Shown piece after piece: positions 14,813 to 24,632 of a stretch of DNA of 64,000 nt; position 1 is the first letter of the stretch, and each line of letters opens with the position of its first letter. Both the position numbers and the translations under genes were made by a program. Source of the stretch: Streptomyces sp. YPW6 (lineage in GTDB: Bacteria > Actinomycetota > Actinomycetes > Streptomycetales > Streptomycetaceae); NCBI RefSeq assembly GCF_018866325.1, contig NZ_CP076457.1, forward strand, positions 3,383,001-3,447,000. The letters run 5' to 3'. The notes beneath the pieces were generated by a model. The model was given only the letters and a program-made list of their open reading frames with translations, was not told the origin of the DNA and searched no databases.

Positions 14813-16534
14813 TCAGGCCTCGGATCCGCCGAAGCGCTCCCGGTAGGACTCCAGGTCCTCCTCCGTGATCTTCGCGAAGAGCACCGGCGGGACCGTGAAC
14901 GGGGTGCCGGCCGGGATCGAGGCCAGGGACTTCGCCTCTTCGGCCGTCACCCAGGTCGCGGTGTCGGCGGTCAGGGCGAAGGCGCCCCGCATGGCGGCCG
15001 CCGAGGCCGGGATGAAGGGTTCGGAGACGACCGCGTACAAGTGGATCAGGTTCATCGCCGTGCGCAGCGTCAGTGCGGCGCCGTCGGCGTCGGTCTTGAT
15101 CTCCAGCCAGGGTGCCTTCTCCTCCAGGTAGGAGTTGCCCGCGGACCACAGGGCACGCAGTGCGGCGGCGGCCTTGCGGAACTGGAGCGCCTCCATCTGC
15201 TCCTCGTACTCGCCGAGCAGTCGTGCGATCTCCTCGCCCAGCTTCGCCTCCGCCTCGCCGGCGGTGTGCCCGCCCGGGACCTCGTCGCCGAAGCGCTTGC
15301 GGGAGAAGGACAGGACGCGGTTGACCAAGTTGCCGAGGGTGTCGGCCAAGTCCTTGTTGACGGTGGCGGTGAAGTGCTCCCAGGTGAAGGAGGAGTCGTC
15401 CGACTCGGGGGCGTTGGCGATCAGGAAGTAGCGCCAGTAGTCGGCCGGGAGCGTCTCCAGGGCGGCGTCGGTGAAGATGCCGCGCTTCTGGGAGGTGGAG
15501 AACTTCCCGCCGTAGTACGTCAGCCAGTTGAAGCCCTTGACGACGTCGACCTTCTTCCACGGCTCGCGCACGCCGAGCTCGGTGGCGGGGAACATCACCG
15601 TGTGGAACGGGACGTTGTCCTTCGCCATGAACTGGGTGTAGCGGACGGTGTCGTCGGCCTCGTACCACCAGGACTTCCAGTCGCGCCTCTCGCTGTCCGG
15701 GGCGGCGTCCGCCCACTCCTTCGTCGCGCCGATGTACTCGATCGGGGCGTCGAACCAGACGTAGAAGACCTTGCCCTCGGCCGCCAGCTCCGGCCAGGTG
15801 TCCGCCGGGACGGGCACGCCCCAGTCCAGGTCGCGGGTGATCGCCCGGTCGTGCAGGCCCTCGGTCAGCCACTTGCGGGCGATGGAGGAGGACAGCTGCG
15901 GCCAGTCGGCCTCGTGCCGCGCCACCCACGCCTCGACCTCGTGCTGCAGCTTCGACTGGAGCAGGAAGAGGTGCTTGGTCTCGCGGACCTCCAGCTCCGT
16001 GGAGCCGCTGATCGCCGAGCGCGGGTCCAGCAGGTCGGTCGGGTCCAGGACGCGCGTGCAGTTCTCGCACTGGTCGCCACGCGCCTTGTCGTAACCGCAG
16101 TGCGGGCAGGTCCCCTCGACGTACCGGTCGGGGAGGAACCGGCCGTCGACCGGCGAGTACACCTGCCGGATCGCGCGCTCCTCGATGAAGCCGTTCTCGT
16201 GCAGCTTGCGCGCGAAGTGCTGGGTGATCTCGACGTTCTGCTGCGAGGAGCTGCGGCCGAAGTGGTCGAAGGCCAGCTCGAAGCCGTCGTACACGGCCTT
16301 CTGCGCGTCGTGGGCCTGCGCGCAGAACTCCGCGACCGAGAGTCCGGCCTCCTTGGCGGCCAGCTCGGCCGGCGTGCCGTGCTCGTCCGTGGCGCAGATG
16401 TAGAGGACGTCGTGACCACGCTGGCGGAGGTACCGGGAGTACACGTCCGCCGGAAGCATCGACCCGACCATGTTGCCCAGGTGCTTGATCCCGTTGATGT
16501 AGGGAAGCGCGCTGGTTACCAGGTGTCGAGCCAT
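14813..16534 (-). CDS. metG: methionyl-tRNA synthetase
   Basis: Charges tRNA-Met with methionine. The 573-residue protein begins [20 protein letters not shown], containing the class I HIGH-equivalent motif. It has a zinc knuckle [17 protein letters not shown] near residues 145-160 and the KMSKS-equivalent KFSTSQKRG at about 340. The C-terminal anticodon-binding helical domain is complete and there is no appended dimerisation domain, which is normal for the shorter form. The ATG at 16534 is chosen because the family starts at this MxRH sequence; an upstream in-frame ATG would add an unrelated basic tail. Confidence 0.96.
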   Translation of the reverse strand: MARHLVTSALPYINGIKHLGNMVGSMLPADVYSRYLRQRGHDVLYICATDEHGTPAELAAKEAGLSVAEFCAQAHDAQKAVYDGFELAFDHFGRSSSQQNVEITQHFARKLHENGFIEERAIRQVYSPVDGRFLPDRYVEGTCPHCGYDKARGDQCENCTRVLDPTDLLDPRSAISGSTELEVRETKHLFLLQSKLQHEVEAWVARHEADWPQLSSSIARKWLTEGLHDRAITRDLDWGVPVPADTWPELAAEGKVFYVWFDAPIEYIGATKEWADAAPDSERRDWKSWWYEADDTVRYTQFMAKDNVPFHTVMFPATELGVREPWKKVDVVKGFNWLTYYGGKFSTSQKRGIFTDAALETLPADYWRYFLIANAPESDDSSFTWEHFTATVNKDLADTLGNLVNRVLSFSRKRFGDEVPGGHTAGEAEAKLGEEIARLLGEYEEQMEALQFRKAAAALRALWSAGNSYLEEKAPWLEIKTDADGAALTLRTAMNLIHLYAVVSEPFIPASAAAMRGAFALTADTATWVTAEEAKSLASIPAGTPFTVPPVLFAKITEEDLESYRERFGGSEA

Positions 16535-17909
16535 CCTTGGATGCTCCATTTCGTACGCATTGCGGCGCCGGTGCCACTGCCACGGCGGGCCCAGGTAGGG
16601 AGGCCGCAGTCGATGCGATCTTTCCGATCGCACGCGTCACACACGGTGACGGAACAAGGCTGCAGGCCGCCGTCATCGTATCGAATCGGGGGTTGGGCCG
16701 GCCTGCGGGTTTCCCCGGCCTCCGTGCCGCACCCGACCTGCACTCGGCCGTCCGGGACAGGCGGCCAAGCGAGTCCCGTACGGCCGAGGCGCGCCCCACT
16801 TTACGGCTACCGCCCATCGCGGGTCCCGCGCCACGTATACGTCCCCGCTCCCTCAACTCTCCCTTTCGGCCAGCTCTCCCTTTCGGCGAGGTGGACCGCA
16901 TGACCAGGAAGCACACGCCCCGCGGGCTCCGCTCGTCGTCGTGGGGCAGGGGTGCGTCGGGCTCCCGTTGGCGGTGCGAGCCGCCGAGCAGTCGCGGCAC
17001 AAGGCGCGTCGAGGTCGTTCGCACGGCGGCGAACCGAGAGGCCGAACGGCGTTCTCTCTTGCCTCTGTTGACCGATCTCTGTAGCGCTACGGATCAGGTG
17101 GTGTCCCCAGGAGGAGATGATGCGCGGTCGGCTCTGGCAGGTCATCTGCTGGCCATCGACAAAGCCCGACCGTCGGTTGGGTCCCGGCCGTTCTCCGGGC
17201 CGCCCCCAGACAGGCCGGGGATGCAACCATTCCTTTCAGAGCTGGAACCCCCGGAAGCCGACCGCGCACTGGAGACTCTAAGTGCCCGCACTGACAACGC
17301 CCTTGTGCGTGGTCGGCCGTTGACGGGCGAGTGGAGCCTGATCCAGCGGCTGCGCCTGGCGGGCGCTGCCGCCGGGCTTCGGCATGTCGAAGTCGACGGC
17401 CCACCGCAGGTTCCTGATCAGGTCCAGGGCCCGCTTCGGATCGGGCTTACGAGCAGCCCCGGCCCCCGGGGAGGGCGGCTCTCGGCACAACACGTCGCGT
17501 ACGACGAGGCGTCGGCCGACAGGTCGAGATGCGCCGCACCGGGGTGTACGCGTGGCGGAGTTGCACGGTCCCAACGCGCACCTCGACGACGAGAACGACG
17601 GCCTCCAGGTGTACGCCCTCCTCGACCGCCCGGTACCAGCGGCTGCGTGAAGCGCTCCGCCAGGAGTTGTCGTCGGCGGGAACGCGCCGAGGCCCTCGCC
17701 CCGGGCTCTGCGGCCGACGTCCCGGCCCTCACGGCCCACGGGGTGGACCCGGGCTCCCGCGCGGAGGCGGATACCGGCAGTTCCAGGGGACCGTCACGGC
17801 AGCGATGACCGTCGCCGCAGGCGGGCCGTGAGCGCCGGCGGGCCTCGCGGCCTCACGGCACCGCCGCGGCGCGGTCTCGCACGCCGCGGCGGTACGCCAC
17901 CGGCGGACG
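16535..17909. other. 1.4-kb stretch without a convincing gene
   Basis: Several frames stay open here because of high GC, but none has a family match, a steady codon bias and a good ribosome site together. A short piece around 17555-17650 reads HGPNAHLDDENDGLQVYALLDR, and its apparent continuation YQRLREALRQELSS lies in another frame. That is compatible with the worn remains of a lost gene. The stretch separates metG from the first gene of the putative biosynthetic region. Confidence 0.5.
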
Positions 17910-18254
17910 TCAGCCCAGGGTGTCCGGCTCCGGGTGGTGCACGGCGAAAACCGAGTACGCGTGTGCGTCGGGCCTGGCGAGTTCCGCCGCCTTGTCCCGG
18001 TAGACCTGGCAGTCGGGGTCCGACATGGTCGCTTTGATGTCCGCCTTGCTCCGCCACTGGGCGAAGTAGATGAGCCGCTTGCCGTCGTTGCTGCAGAGGA
18101 TGTTCACCGAGACGCACCCCGGCCGGTGCCGGATGTGCTTCTCCGCGCCCTCGCTCAGCACCTCGGCGAGCTCCTGCTGGCGTTCGGGCTCGACGTCGAA
18201 CACGTTGATCATGGCGACGGTCCCGTCGTCGGTGCGGATGACGGTTTCCCTCAT
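17910..18254 (-). CDS. antibiotic biosynthesis monooxygenase (ABM) domain protein
   Basis: A 114-residue ferredoxin-like protein of the ABM family: strand VAMINVFDVEPE, helix QQELAEVLSEGAEKH, then GCVSVNILCSNDGKRLIYFAQW and the helix ADIKATMSDPDCQVYRDKA. Family members such as ActVA-Orf6 oxidise aromatic polyketides to quinones without metal or flavin, though others are heme-degrading or unknown. ATG at 18254 follows GAGGAG. It lies 60 bp downstream of the antiporter gene on the same strand and may be co-transcribed with it. Confidence 0.82.
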   Translation of the reverse strand: MRETVIRTDDGTVAMINVFDVEPERQQELAEVLSEGAEKHIRHRPGCVSVNILCSNDGKRLIYFAQWRSKADIKATMSDPDCQVYRDKAAELARPDAHAYSVFAVHHPEPDTLG

Positions 18255-18314
18255 GGTGCTGCTCCTCGGTTCGGTGGTGGTGCGTGACGGGAACTCGGGT
18301 TTCGGGGTGGTGGA

Positions 18315-19703
18315 TCAGCCGGCGGGGAACCCGGCCGGGGACCGGTGTCCGGGCACCGGGATGTCCTGGTCCGGCCCTGCGGCGGTGACGGACGACGGCC
18401 CGGTCTGCGTTCCGTCCGCGGCGCCCAGCTGCTTCTCGATCCGCTCGGGCAGCGCCCACCGGTACAGCGGCATCGCCGCGGCCGTGGTGAGTACCGCGAC
18501 GAGCACCAGGAGCGAGAAGACGTCCTGCGTGATCATTTCCTGCGCCAGTCCGACGTTGATGAAGATGAGGATCATCAGGCCGCGCGCGTTCATGAGGCCG
18601 CCGACGGCGTAGGACTCGCGCCAGGAGAACCCGGCCGCCTTCATCGCGAACGCGCAGCCGAAGTACTTCCCCGCGAAGCCGGCTGCCAGGATCAACAGGA
18701 ACGGGAGCGCCATCCCCCACCCCACCAGACCGTTCAGCCGCGTGTTCAGCCCGGAGAAGGCGAAGAAGATGGGCAGGAGGAGCACACAGACGAAATCCAT
18801 CATCCGGCTGAGCAGCGCCTCACGGAACGCCGGGTTCCGCGGCATCGCCAGACCCGCGACGAAGCCGCCGAAGACCGAGTAGATCCCGATGTAGTCGGTG
18901 AAGTAGCCCGCCAGGACCACGATGCCCATCACCAGGTACATCTGGTCGAATCCGAAGTTTCCGGTCCTCTCGACGGAGTTGCCCAGCGGACGGAGCCACT
19001 TGGACACGACCAGGAGCATGAACGCCGCGAACAGGGCCGCGAGCCCGATGGTCCGGAACGCGTGCCACACGCCGGCCTTGGCGTGCACCGCGCTCAGTAC
19101 GGCCAGGAAGCACCACGCCGCGGCGTCGTCGACCGAAGCGCCGAGCAGCGTCATCCGACCGAGCACCGTGTTCTGCAGACGGCGTTCGTAGAGGATCCGG
19201 GCCAGCATGGGGAAGGCCGTGATCGAGAGGGCCCCGCCGATGAAGAAGGCGAACTCGAGCTCACTCACGTCGGAACGCGACAGGCGGTCGTAGAGCAGGT
19301 AGCCGGCTCCGGCCCCCAGGAGGAGCGAGGGCACCACGCCCGAGGTCGCGAGTATCGCCGCCTGTCTTCCCTGCTTCGCCCCGGAGGCCGATCCGTGGTC
19401 CATGCCCGCTCCGACGAGGAACATGAAGACGGTCAGCCCGATCGTGCTCAATACGTAGAGGACCGGCTTCACTTCGACCGGGAAGACGGCTTTCTGGGCA
19501 TCCGGGAAGAGCGCGCCGAAGAACGTGGGGCCGAGCAGAACGCCTGCGATCATCTCCCCCAGCACACGGGGCTGCTTCACCAGCAGGGCGAGACGACCGC
19601 ACACCGCCGACGCCAGCATGATGACGACGATCGCAGGCAGAACTTTCAGCACCAGCGCCAGGTTCTTGTCGGCGACAGCCGCCAAATAGATTTCGTGCGG
19701 CAC
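18315..19703 (-). CDS. cation/proton antiporter (CPA2 family)
   Basis: A 462-residue integral membrane protein with about twelve segments in the CPA2 (KefB/NhaS-like) pattern. GEMIAGVLLGPTFFG follows the second segment, GASVDDAAAWCFLA contains the ion-binding Asp pair, and LMNARGLMILIFINVGL is a late conserved helix. It should exchange Na+ or K+ for protons. Antiporters of this type occur in some Streptomyces biosynthetic clusters. The start is GTG at 19703 with GGGGGGA before it. The last 50 residues are hydrophilic. Confidence 0.88.
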   Translation of the reverse strand: MPHEIYLAAVADKNLALVLKVLPAIVVIMLASAVCGRLALLVKQPRVLGEMIAGVLLGPTFFGALFPDAQKAVFPVEVKPVLYVLSTIGLTVFMFLVGAGMDHGSASGAKQGRQAAILATSGVVPSLLLGAGAGYLLYDRLSRSDVSELEFAFFIGGALSITAFPMLARILYERRLQNTVLGRMTLLGASVDDAAAWCFLAVLSAVHAKAGVWHAFRTIGLAALFAAFMLLVVSKWLRPLGNSVERTGNFGFDQMYLVMGIVVLAGYFTDYIGIYSVFGGFVAGLAMPRNPAFREALLSRMMDFVCVLLLPIFFAFSGLNTRLNGLVGWGMALPFLLILAAGFAGKYFGCAFAMKAAGFSWRESYAVGGLMNARGLMILIFINVGLAQEMITQDVFSLLVLVAVLTTAAAMPLYRWALPERIEKQLGAADGTQTGPSSVTAAGPDQDIPVPGHRSPAGFPAG

Positions 19704-20267
19704 GGATCCCCCCGCTTCGACGACTTCAGATTCGCTTCCCGAGGATGAACGGCCGCCACTGCGGATCGCATGCGAGTCACTTGCGCCACTTGATCGGATC
19801 GGCTATTTCACCCGGGCCACGGAGATACAAGGAGAAAACAAGCCATCGATCCAACAGCTTCCACCGGAATGGCACGCACGCGGCGTTACCTCCCAGACCG
19901 GGCAAAGGTGCAGCTCAGCGGCGTACCATCAGTTTTTTTGCTTACGTATTACCTGTGTCACACATGCGGCTGATAGCGTCACGGAGGCCAGGGCGAGTTG
20001 CGTCTCCAGAGGACCTTGGCCAGATGAATCGGGGGATTATGCAGGTCGGCAACTGGCGACGTGATTCCGGATAACCGGACCGGTCCCCGTGTGCCCCGTG
20101 TGTCGGCGCACTGAGGCGCCGCCTTTATCACCTGCTCCGACTTCCCAGGCGAAACAGACAGTGACGTCTGTCGCTCATACGTCGCCGGCTGCGCACCCGA
20201 TCCACCCCGACGAGGCTGGGCCGTACACGTCCACGTCCTCGCGCTGTCCGGAAGATCCGAGGAGAGT
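19704..20267. other. intergenic region between divergent antiporter and regulator genes
   Basis: A 564-bp gap separating two divergently read genes. It is less GC-rich than its surroundings and includes a T-run near 19930 and the stretch CTTACGTATTACCTGTGTCA around 19940-19960. It should contain both promoters, but no clear -35/-10 pair with correct spacing was found by eye. No coding frame here has convincing support. Confidence 0.5.
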
Positions 20268-20990
20268 ATGGACAAGGTTCGCTCAGTTCAGGATCCGGTG
20301 CGCTCGGATGCCGGCACTCCGCCGCCGACCGCTGTTGAACGCCTGGTTACCAGGGTCCTGGTGATCGACGGCGAGGCCCTCTTCCGGGAAGGACTCTGCA
20401 GGCTGTTGGCCGACGCCCCGGAGATCTCGGTCGTGGGCGACACCGGTGGCATGACAGAGGCGCTCTCCCTGGTCACCGGCTGCAGCCCGCACGTCGTCCT
20501 GCTCGGAATCCGGGACGCCGACGGCGTGGCGACGGCGGTGCGACGCCTCCGGCAGGCGGCGCCCCAGGCCGCCGTGGTGGTGCTGGGCGCTCACGCCCCG
20601 TTCGGTCTCGTACAGGAGCTGCTCGGCGTCGGAGTGCGCGGTTATCTCCTGCGGACCGCATCGGGACAGGAAGTGATCGCCACCGTGCGCGCCTGCCGTG
20701 ACAGCCACAGCCGGGTCTTCCTCTCCGTTCCGCCCGAGGCGCTGATCGACACCACGGGGCAGAGCAGCGGCGTCCGGCTGACCGAGCGGGAACGGGAGGT
20801 GCTCGACCTGACCGCCTGCGCGATGAGCAACGCGCAGATCGCCGCTTCACTCGGACTGTCGGAGCCCACGGTGAAGCGGCACCTGCGCAACATCTTCGGC
20901 AAGCTCGGCGCCGTCTCACGCATCGACGCGGTCAACAAGGCCAGAGCGGCCTCCCTGATCTCCGTCCGAAGACCCGCCGAGTTCTTCTGA
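20268..20990 (+). CDS. atypical NarL/LuxR-type response regulator
   Basis: A 240-residue regulator with a degenerate receiver domain (about 28-150) and a LuxR-type helix-turn-helix (about 165-230: LTEREREVLDLTACAMSNAQIAASLGLSEP in pieces). The phosphorylation site is lost. Where typical proteins have VVLLDIRMP, this one has VVLLGIRDA (Gly80); one acidic pocket residue is glycine (DGEALFR) and the conserved lysine is replaced in YLLRTAS. It therefore cannot be switched by ordinary Asp phosphorylation and may respond to a ligand, as with the atypical regulators JadR1 and RedZ. No sensor kinase is adjacent. It is probably a cluster regulator. Confidence 0.85.
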   Translation: MDKVRSVQDPVRSDAGTPPPTAVERLVTRVLVIDGEALFREGLCRLLADAPEISVVGDTGGMTEALSLVTGCSPHVVLLGIRDADGVATAVRRLRQAAPQAAVVVLGAHAPFGLVQELLGVGVRGYLLRTASGQEVIATVRACRDSHSRVFLSVPPEALIDTTGQSSGVRLTEREREVLDLTACAMSNAQIAASLGLSEPTVKRHLRNIFGKLGAVSRIDAVNKARAASLISVRRPAEFF

Positions 20991-21010
20991 AGCCCCTCGC
21001 GCGCCGCCGG

Positions 21011-22465
21011 TCACACGTCCGTCCGTGCGGCACGGCCGATGCAGGCGGCGACCACTCCCGCGCCGGCGAGCAGGACGACACCCGCCACCACCAGCGCGAC
21101 GCGGGTGCCGGAGGCGACCGACGTCGCGCCGCCGATCACCGCTCCCAGAACGGCGACGCCCAGGACGGCGCCGGTCTGGCGCGCCGAGTTCAGCGCACCG
21201 GAGGCGATGCCGGACTGCTCCTTGGCGACCGAGCCCACGACCGCGGTCATCAGCGGCGGGATCGCGAAGGAGACGCCGAACCCCAGGATCGCCAGGCCGA
21301 CGCACATCACCACGAGCGAGAGGGTGGAGTCCGAGGTGGCCGTCGACTGGATCAGCACGCCGGCGCCCATCAGCAGGAATCCGGCGATGGCGGGCTTGCG
21401 GGCGCCGATCCTGCCCACGAGGCGACCGGTGAAGATCGGGTTGAAGGCCGTCGGCAGTGTGAGCGGCAGGAAGGCGAGACCCGCGGTGAAGGCCGAGTAG
21501 CCGTGCGCCTCCTGGAAGAACAGGGACAGGATGAAGAGCACGCCGGAGAGTCCGAAGTTCACCAGGAGACCGGCGAACAGTCCCGCGGAGAGCGTCCGGT
21601 TGAGGAACATGGACATCGGCAGCATCGGGGCGTGGGTCTCTGTCTCCTCGCGGCGCTCGGCGAACAGGAACAGCGCCCCCGCCACCACGAACACCGCGAA
21701 GCCGCCGAGAACCTGGGGTGATCCCCAGCCCTCGGGCTGGCTCTCGATGAGCGCGTACGTCAGGCCGGCGAGGGCCAGAACCGCGGCGACCTGCCCTGGC
21801 AGATCGACTCCCTTGGACGGCTTGGGCGGGCTGGCAGGCGCGTGCTTCATGGTGATGGCGATGCTGACGAGCGCGACCGGGACGTTGAGCAGGAAGATGG
21901 ACTGCCAGCCGAGCACGTCGGTGAGCACGCCGCCGACCAGCGGACCCGCCGCGAGCGCGGTACCGCTGATCGCGGCCCACGTGCCCATGGCACGCGCGCG
22001 AGCCGGCGGATCGGTGTAGGCGTGCGCGATGATCGCGAGTGACGTGGGCAGGAGCAGGGCTCCGGCCACTCCGAGCAGGGCCCGCAGGGCGATCAGCGCG
22101 CCCATGGAGCCGGCCACCGCCGACACGCCGGAGAAGGCGGCGAAAAGCCACAGGCCGGTCAGGAAGACCTTCCGGCCGCCGTAGCGGTCGGAGAGCGCCC
22201 CGGCGGTGAGGAGCAGGGCGGCGAAGGTGAGCGTGTACCCGTTGGACACCCACTGCAGTCCGCTGAGCGAACCCGACAGGTCCTCGCCGATGGCGGGCAG
22301 GGCCACCGTGACGACGGTGGTGTCCAGCATCACCATGAAGTAGCCGAGGGACAGTCCCAGAAGCAGCAGGCCGTTCGAGCGGCCGGAGGCGGGTTCCGTA
22401 CTTCCGGGTGGGTCTCCGGGAGACGGCCGGGCGGAGTTCGTCGGGTGGACTGACTGGCTGGACAT
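21011..22465 (-). CDS. MFS drug exporter (DHA2, 14-TM type)
   Basis: A 484-residue transporter with 14 predicted membrane segments. The early motif LDTTVVTVALPAIGEDL and the loop LSDRYGGRKVF are characteristic of the DHA2 group that includes QacA and many antibiotic self-resistance pumps. ATG at 22465 is preceded by GGGAGG at seven bases; upstream extensions add no homologous sequence. It is divergent from a LysR gene with a 185-bp shared control region, a frequent exporter-regulator pairing. It likely exports the cluster product. Confidence 0.9.
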   Translation of the reverse strand: MSSQSVHPTNSARPSPGDPPGSTEPASGRSNGLLLLGLSLGYFMVMLDTTVVTVALPAIGEDLSGSLSGLQWVSNGYTLTFAALLLTAGALSDRYGGRKVFLTGLWLFAAFSGVSAVAGSMGALIALRALLGVAGALLLPTSLAIIAHAYTDPPARARAMGTWAAISGTALAAGPLVGGVLTDVLGWQSIFLLNVPVALVSIAITMKHAPASPPKPSKGVDLPGQVAAVLALAGLTYALIESQPEGWGSPQVLGGFAVFVVAGALFLFAERREETETHAPMLPMSMFLNRTLSAGLFAGLLVNFGLSGVLFILSLFFQEAHGYSAFTAGLAFLPLTLPTAFNPIFTGRLVGRIGARKPAIAGFLLMGAGVLIQSTATSDSTLSLVVMCVGLAILGFGVSFAIPPLMTAVVGSVAKEQSGIASGALNSARQTGAVLGVAVLGAVIGGATSVASGTRVALVVAGVVLLAGAGVVAACIGRAARTDV

Positions 22466-22528
22466 GGCTGTCCTCCCAAGGAGGTACGGGTTCTTTGTGA
22501 ACGAAGGCCGCAAAACGGCAGCATGAGA

Positions 22529-22562
22529 TATCGCCGAGACCGGTTGTGGGCGAAGGGCGATA
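22529..22562. promoter_or_regulatory. inverted repeat between MFS and LysR genes
   Basis: TATCGCC (22529-22535) and GGCGATA (22556-22562) are inverted copies separated by 20 bases, in the middle of the 185-bp divergent region. The distance between half-sites is longer than a classic T-N11-A LysR box. It is still the most symmetric element there and a candidate site for the LysR protein. Confidence 0.45.
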
Positions 22563-22650
22563 GCTGGAATCCTTGCAGGGGGAAGGCGCCTGCAGAAGCG
22601 GGCTCTTCCGATGACGACCATCGGCGGGGCCGATCAGAAGGGCGGAAGCC

Positions 22651-23568
22651 GTGGAACTGCGTCACCTCCGGACGTTCAGCACGGTGGCACGCACGCTCAA
22701 CTTCACCCGGGCCGCCGCAGAGCTGAACTACGCCCAGTCGAGCGTCACCGAGCAGATCCAGGCCCTGGAGGCCAGCCTCTCCACCAAGCTCTTCGACCGC
22801 GCCCATCGCAAGCTGTCCCTCACTCCCGCCGGCGAGCGCCTGGTCGAGTACGCCGACCAGATGCTCCTCCTGGAAAGGGAGGCGCTGACCGCGGTGGAGG
22901 GCGACGCCCAGGAGCCGGGCGGCCGACTGGTCGTCGGCGGACTGGAGACCCTGTGCGCGCACCGGCTGCCCATGGTGCTCGCCCGCTACCGGCAGCTCTT
23001 CCCCCGGGTCCAGGTGACCCTGCGCGAGGGTGGCCGCGGCGAGCTCTACGAGTGGGCGCGGCGCGGCGAGGTCGATGTGGCGCTCACCTTCGGGAAGGCG
23101 CCCGAGGACAAGCTCCTGGCCAGCGAGAGCCTCACCACGGACCGGCTCATGGTGGTCACGCCCGTCGGGCACCGGCTCGCCTCGTACTCGCGGATCGGCG
23201 GGTCCGAACTGCGCGGGGAACCCTTCCTCGCCACCCCCGAGGGCTGCGGGTTCCGGGAGATGCTGGACAACCTGATCCGCTCCCTGGGGCCGGACGCGCC
23301 GGTCGTCGACACCCAGGTCGCGAGCATGGCGGCGCTGTGCCAGTGCGCGGCGGCGGGCATGGGCTGCGCGCTGCTCCCCGAGATCGCGGTGGCCGGGCCC
23401 GCGGCACGCGGAGAGGTGGCCGCGGTGCCCGTGACGGGCGACGGCGTCTCCCAGACCGAGGTCACGATGACCTGGCTGCGCAGGTCAGAGCTGCGCCCGA
23501 GCGTGCCGGCCTTCCTCGCCACCGCGCGCTCCGCCTTCGAGAACCTGGCGCCCGAGCGGGTCGCCTGA
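22651..23568 (+). CDS. LysR-family transcriptional regulator
   Basis: A 305-residue regulator with an N-terminal winged helix (ELRHLRTFSTVARTLNFTRAAAELN, written here in parts of the LysR signature) and a periplasmic-binding-like effector domain from about residue 90 (GRLVVGGLETLCAHRLP). The start is GTG at 22651. It is transcribed away from the MFS exporter and probably controls it in response to the cluster product or an intermediate. Two cysteines in the CQCAAAGMGCALLP stretch near 235 are part of the usual ligand pocket region of this family. Confidence 0.9.
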   Translation: MELRHLRTFSTVARTLNFTRAAAELNYAQSSVTEQIQALEASLSTKLFDRAHRKLSLTPAGERLVEYADQMLLLEREALTAVEGDAQEPGGRLVVGGLETLCAHRLPMVLARYRQLFPRVQVTLREGGRGELYEWARRGEVDVALTFGKAPEDKLLASESLTTDRLMVVTPVGHRLASYSRIGGSELRGEPFLATPEGCGFREMLDNLIRSLGPDAPVVDTQVASMAALCQCAAAGMGCALLPEIAVAGPAARGEVAAVPVTGDGVSQTEVTMTWLRRSELRPSVPAFLATARSAFENLAPERVA

Positions 23569-23687
23569 CGGTTCGGCACCTCTGATCGACACCGGGCCGC
23601 CGCCGGTCGACGCCCTTGAGTGCACCCCTGGGGATCACGGTGCATACGCCCTCCGATACCCATCGAACACACCTTCGTGTCACGCGC

Positions 23688-23717
23688 TTGTGTACCGCTT
23701 GAGGCGCTGCCTAAATT
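23688..23717 (+). promoter_or_regulatory. putative promoter of the SARP gene
   Basis: TTGTGT (23688-23693) and TAAATT (23712-23717) are separated by 18 bases and lie 55 bases before the SARP start codon. The -10 box is AT-rich in an otherwise GC-rich gap. This is by-eye matching only. Confidence 0.4.
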
Positions 23718-23771
23718 CCACACCTGAAGTCACGCAAAGCCGACCGGCGAAGGACTGTGTGCGGAGGGCAG

Positions 23772-24593
23772 ATGGAAATAGGCACCCTTGGCCCATTCAG
23801 ATTCCGAATCAATGAAGAAGACGCGACTCCCGGGGCGCCGAAGATCCGGCAAATGCTCGCCCTCTTCGCGGTCCGCAGCAATCAGGTGGTACTGCTGCAG
23901 GACCTTGTGCGGGAACTATGGGGCGAGGCTCCCCCGCAAAGCACGAAGATAACCCTGCAGACCTATATCGTCCGGCTCAGGCAAAAGCTCTCGAACCACC
24001 TCACCGAGGGCGGCACCCCGATCGACTCGAAGGACCTCCTCCAGACGTTCCACGGGGGATACCGCCTCACGGTCGATCCCGGCGTCCTGGAACACCGGCG
24101 CTTCGAGGAGTTCTCGGCCCGGGGCAGGCACGCGCTCCTGTCGGGGGACAGCGCCACGGCCTCGCTGCTTCTGCGGTCGGCCCTCGACCTGTGGCGAGGG
24201 CCCGCCCTGGTCGACGTATGCACGGGATCCCTCCTCCAGGCCCATGTGACCAGGATGAACAACTCCAGGACCATCACCGTCGAGCAGCTCATGGAAGCCG
24301 AGATCCGCCAGGGCCGCCATCTCGACGTCCTCGGCGACCTGACAGATCTGGCGGCGGAGAACCCCTTCGACGAGAACCTGCACGCCCAACTGATGATCGC
24401 CCTGTACCGGGCCGGCCGGCGCTCCCAGGCCCTGGAGGTCTTCGCCCGCCTGCGCGGCACCCTCGTCGCGGACCTGGGCATCGACCCGTCACGCCGGCTG
24501 AACCGGCTGCACGGCGCGATTCTCAGCGGCGATCCCACCCTTGAGAATCTCCCGTCCCAAGGGGGAACCCTTCTCGACTGCTTCGCGGCCTGA
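23772..24593 (+). CDS. SARP-family pathway activator
   Basis: A 273-residue Streptomyces antibiotic regulatory protein. Residues 1-95 form the OmpR-like winged helix (IGTLGPFRFRIN at the start, QTYIVRLRQKLSNHL in the recognition region). Residues 100-250 form the bacterial transcriptional activation domain (LLLRSALDLWRGPALVD, then LYRAGRRSQALEVFARLR). No ATPase or TPR extension is present, so it is a small SARP like ActII-ORF4. Such proteins switch on secondary-metabolite genes. ATG at 23772 follows GGAGGG; a GTG 15 bases upstream is less likely. The halogenase gene starts 39 bp downstream and is probably co-transcribed. Confidence 0.93.
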   Translation: MEIGTLGPFRFRINEEDATPGAPKIRQMLALFAVRSNQVVLLQDLVRELWGEAPPQSTKITLQTYIVRLRQKLSNHLTEGGTPIDSKDLLQTFHGGYRLTVDPGVLEHRRFEEFSARGRHALLSGDSATASLLLRSALDLWRGPALVDVCTGSLLQAHVTRMNNSRTITVEQLMEAEIRQGRHLDVLGDLTDLAAENPFDENLHAQLMIALYRAGRRSQALEVFARLRGTLVADLGIDPSRRLNRLHGAILSGDPTLENLPSQGGTLLDCFAA

Positions 24594-24632
24594 CGGACGA
24601 AAATCCCCCTTTCACAGAAGGAGAAAATTGAA

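Noticed and set aside
16535..16640. T-box riboswitch upstream of metG
   Set aside because: A TGGCACCGGC stretch is only loosely like the T-box core, there is no clear specifier hairpin, and actinobacterial T-boxes are mostly on ileS.
18345..19748. Rightward frame opposite the antiporter gene
   Set aside because: Composition is Arg/Glu/His-rich antisense of membrane helices, while the antiporter frame has clear CPA2 motifs.
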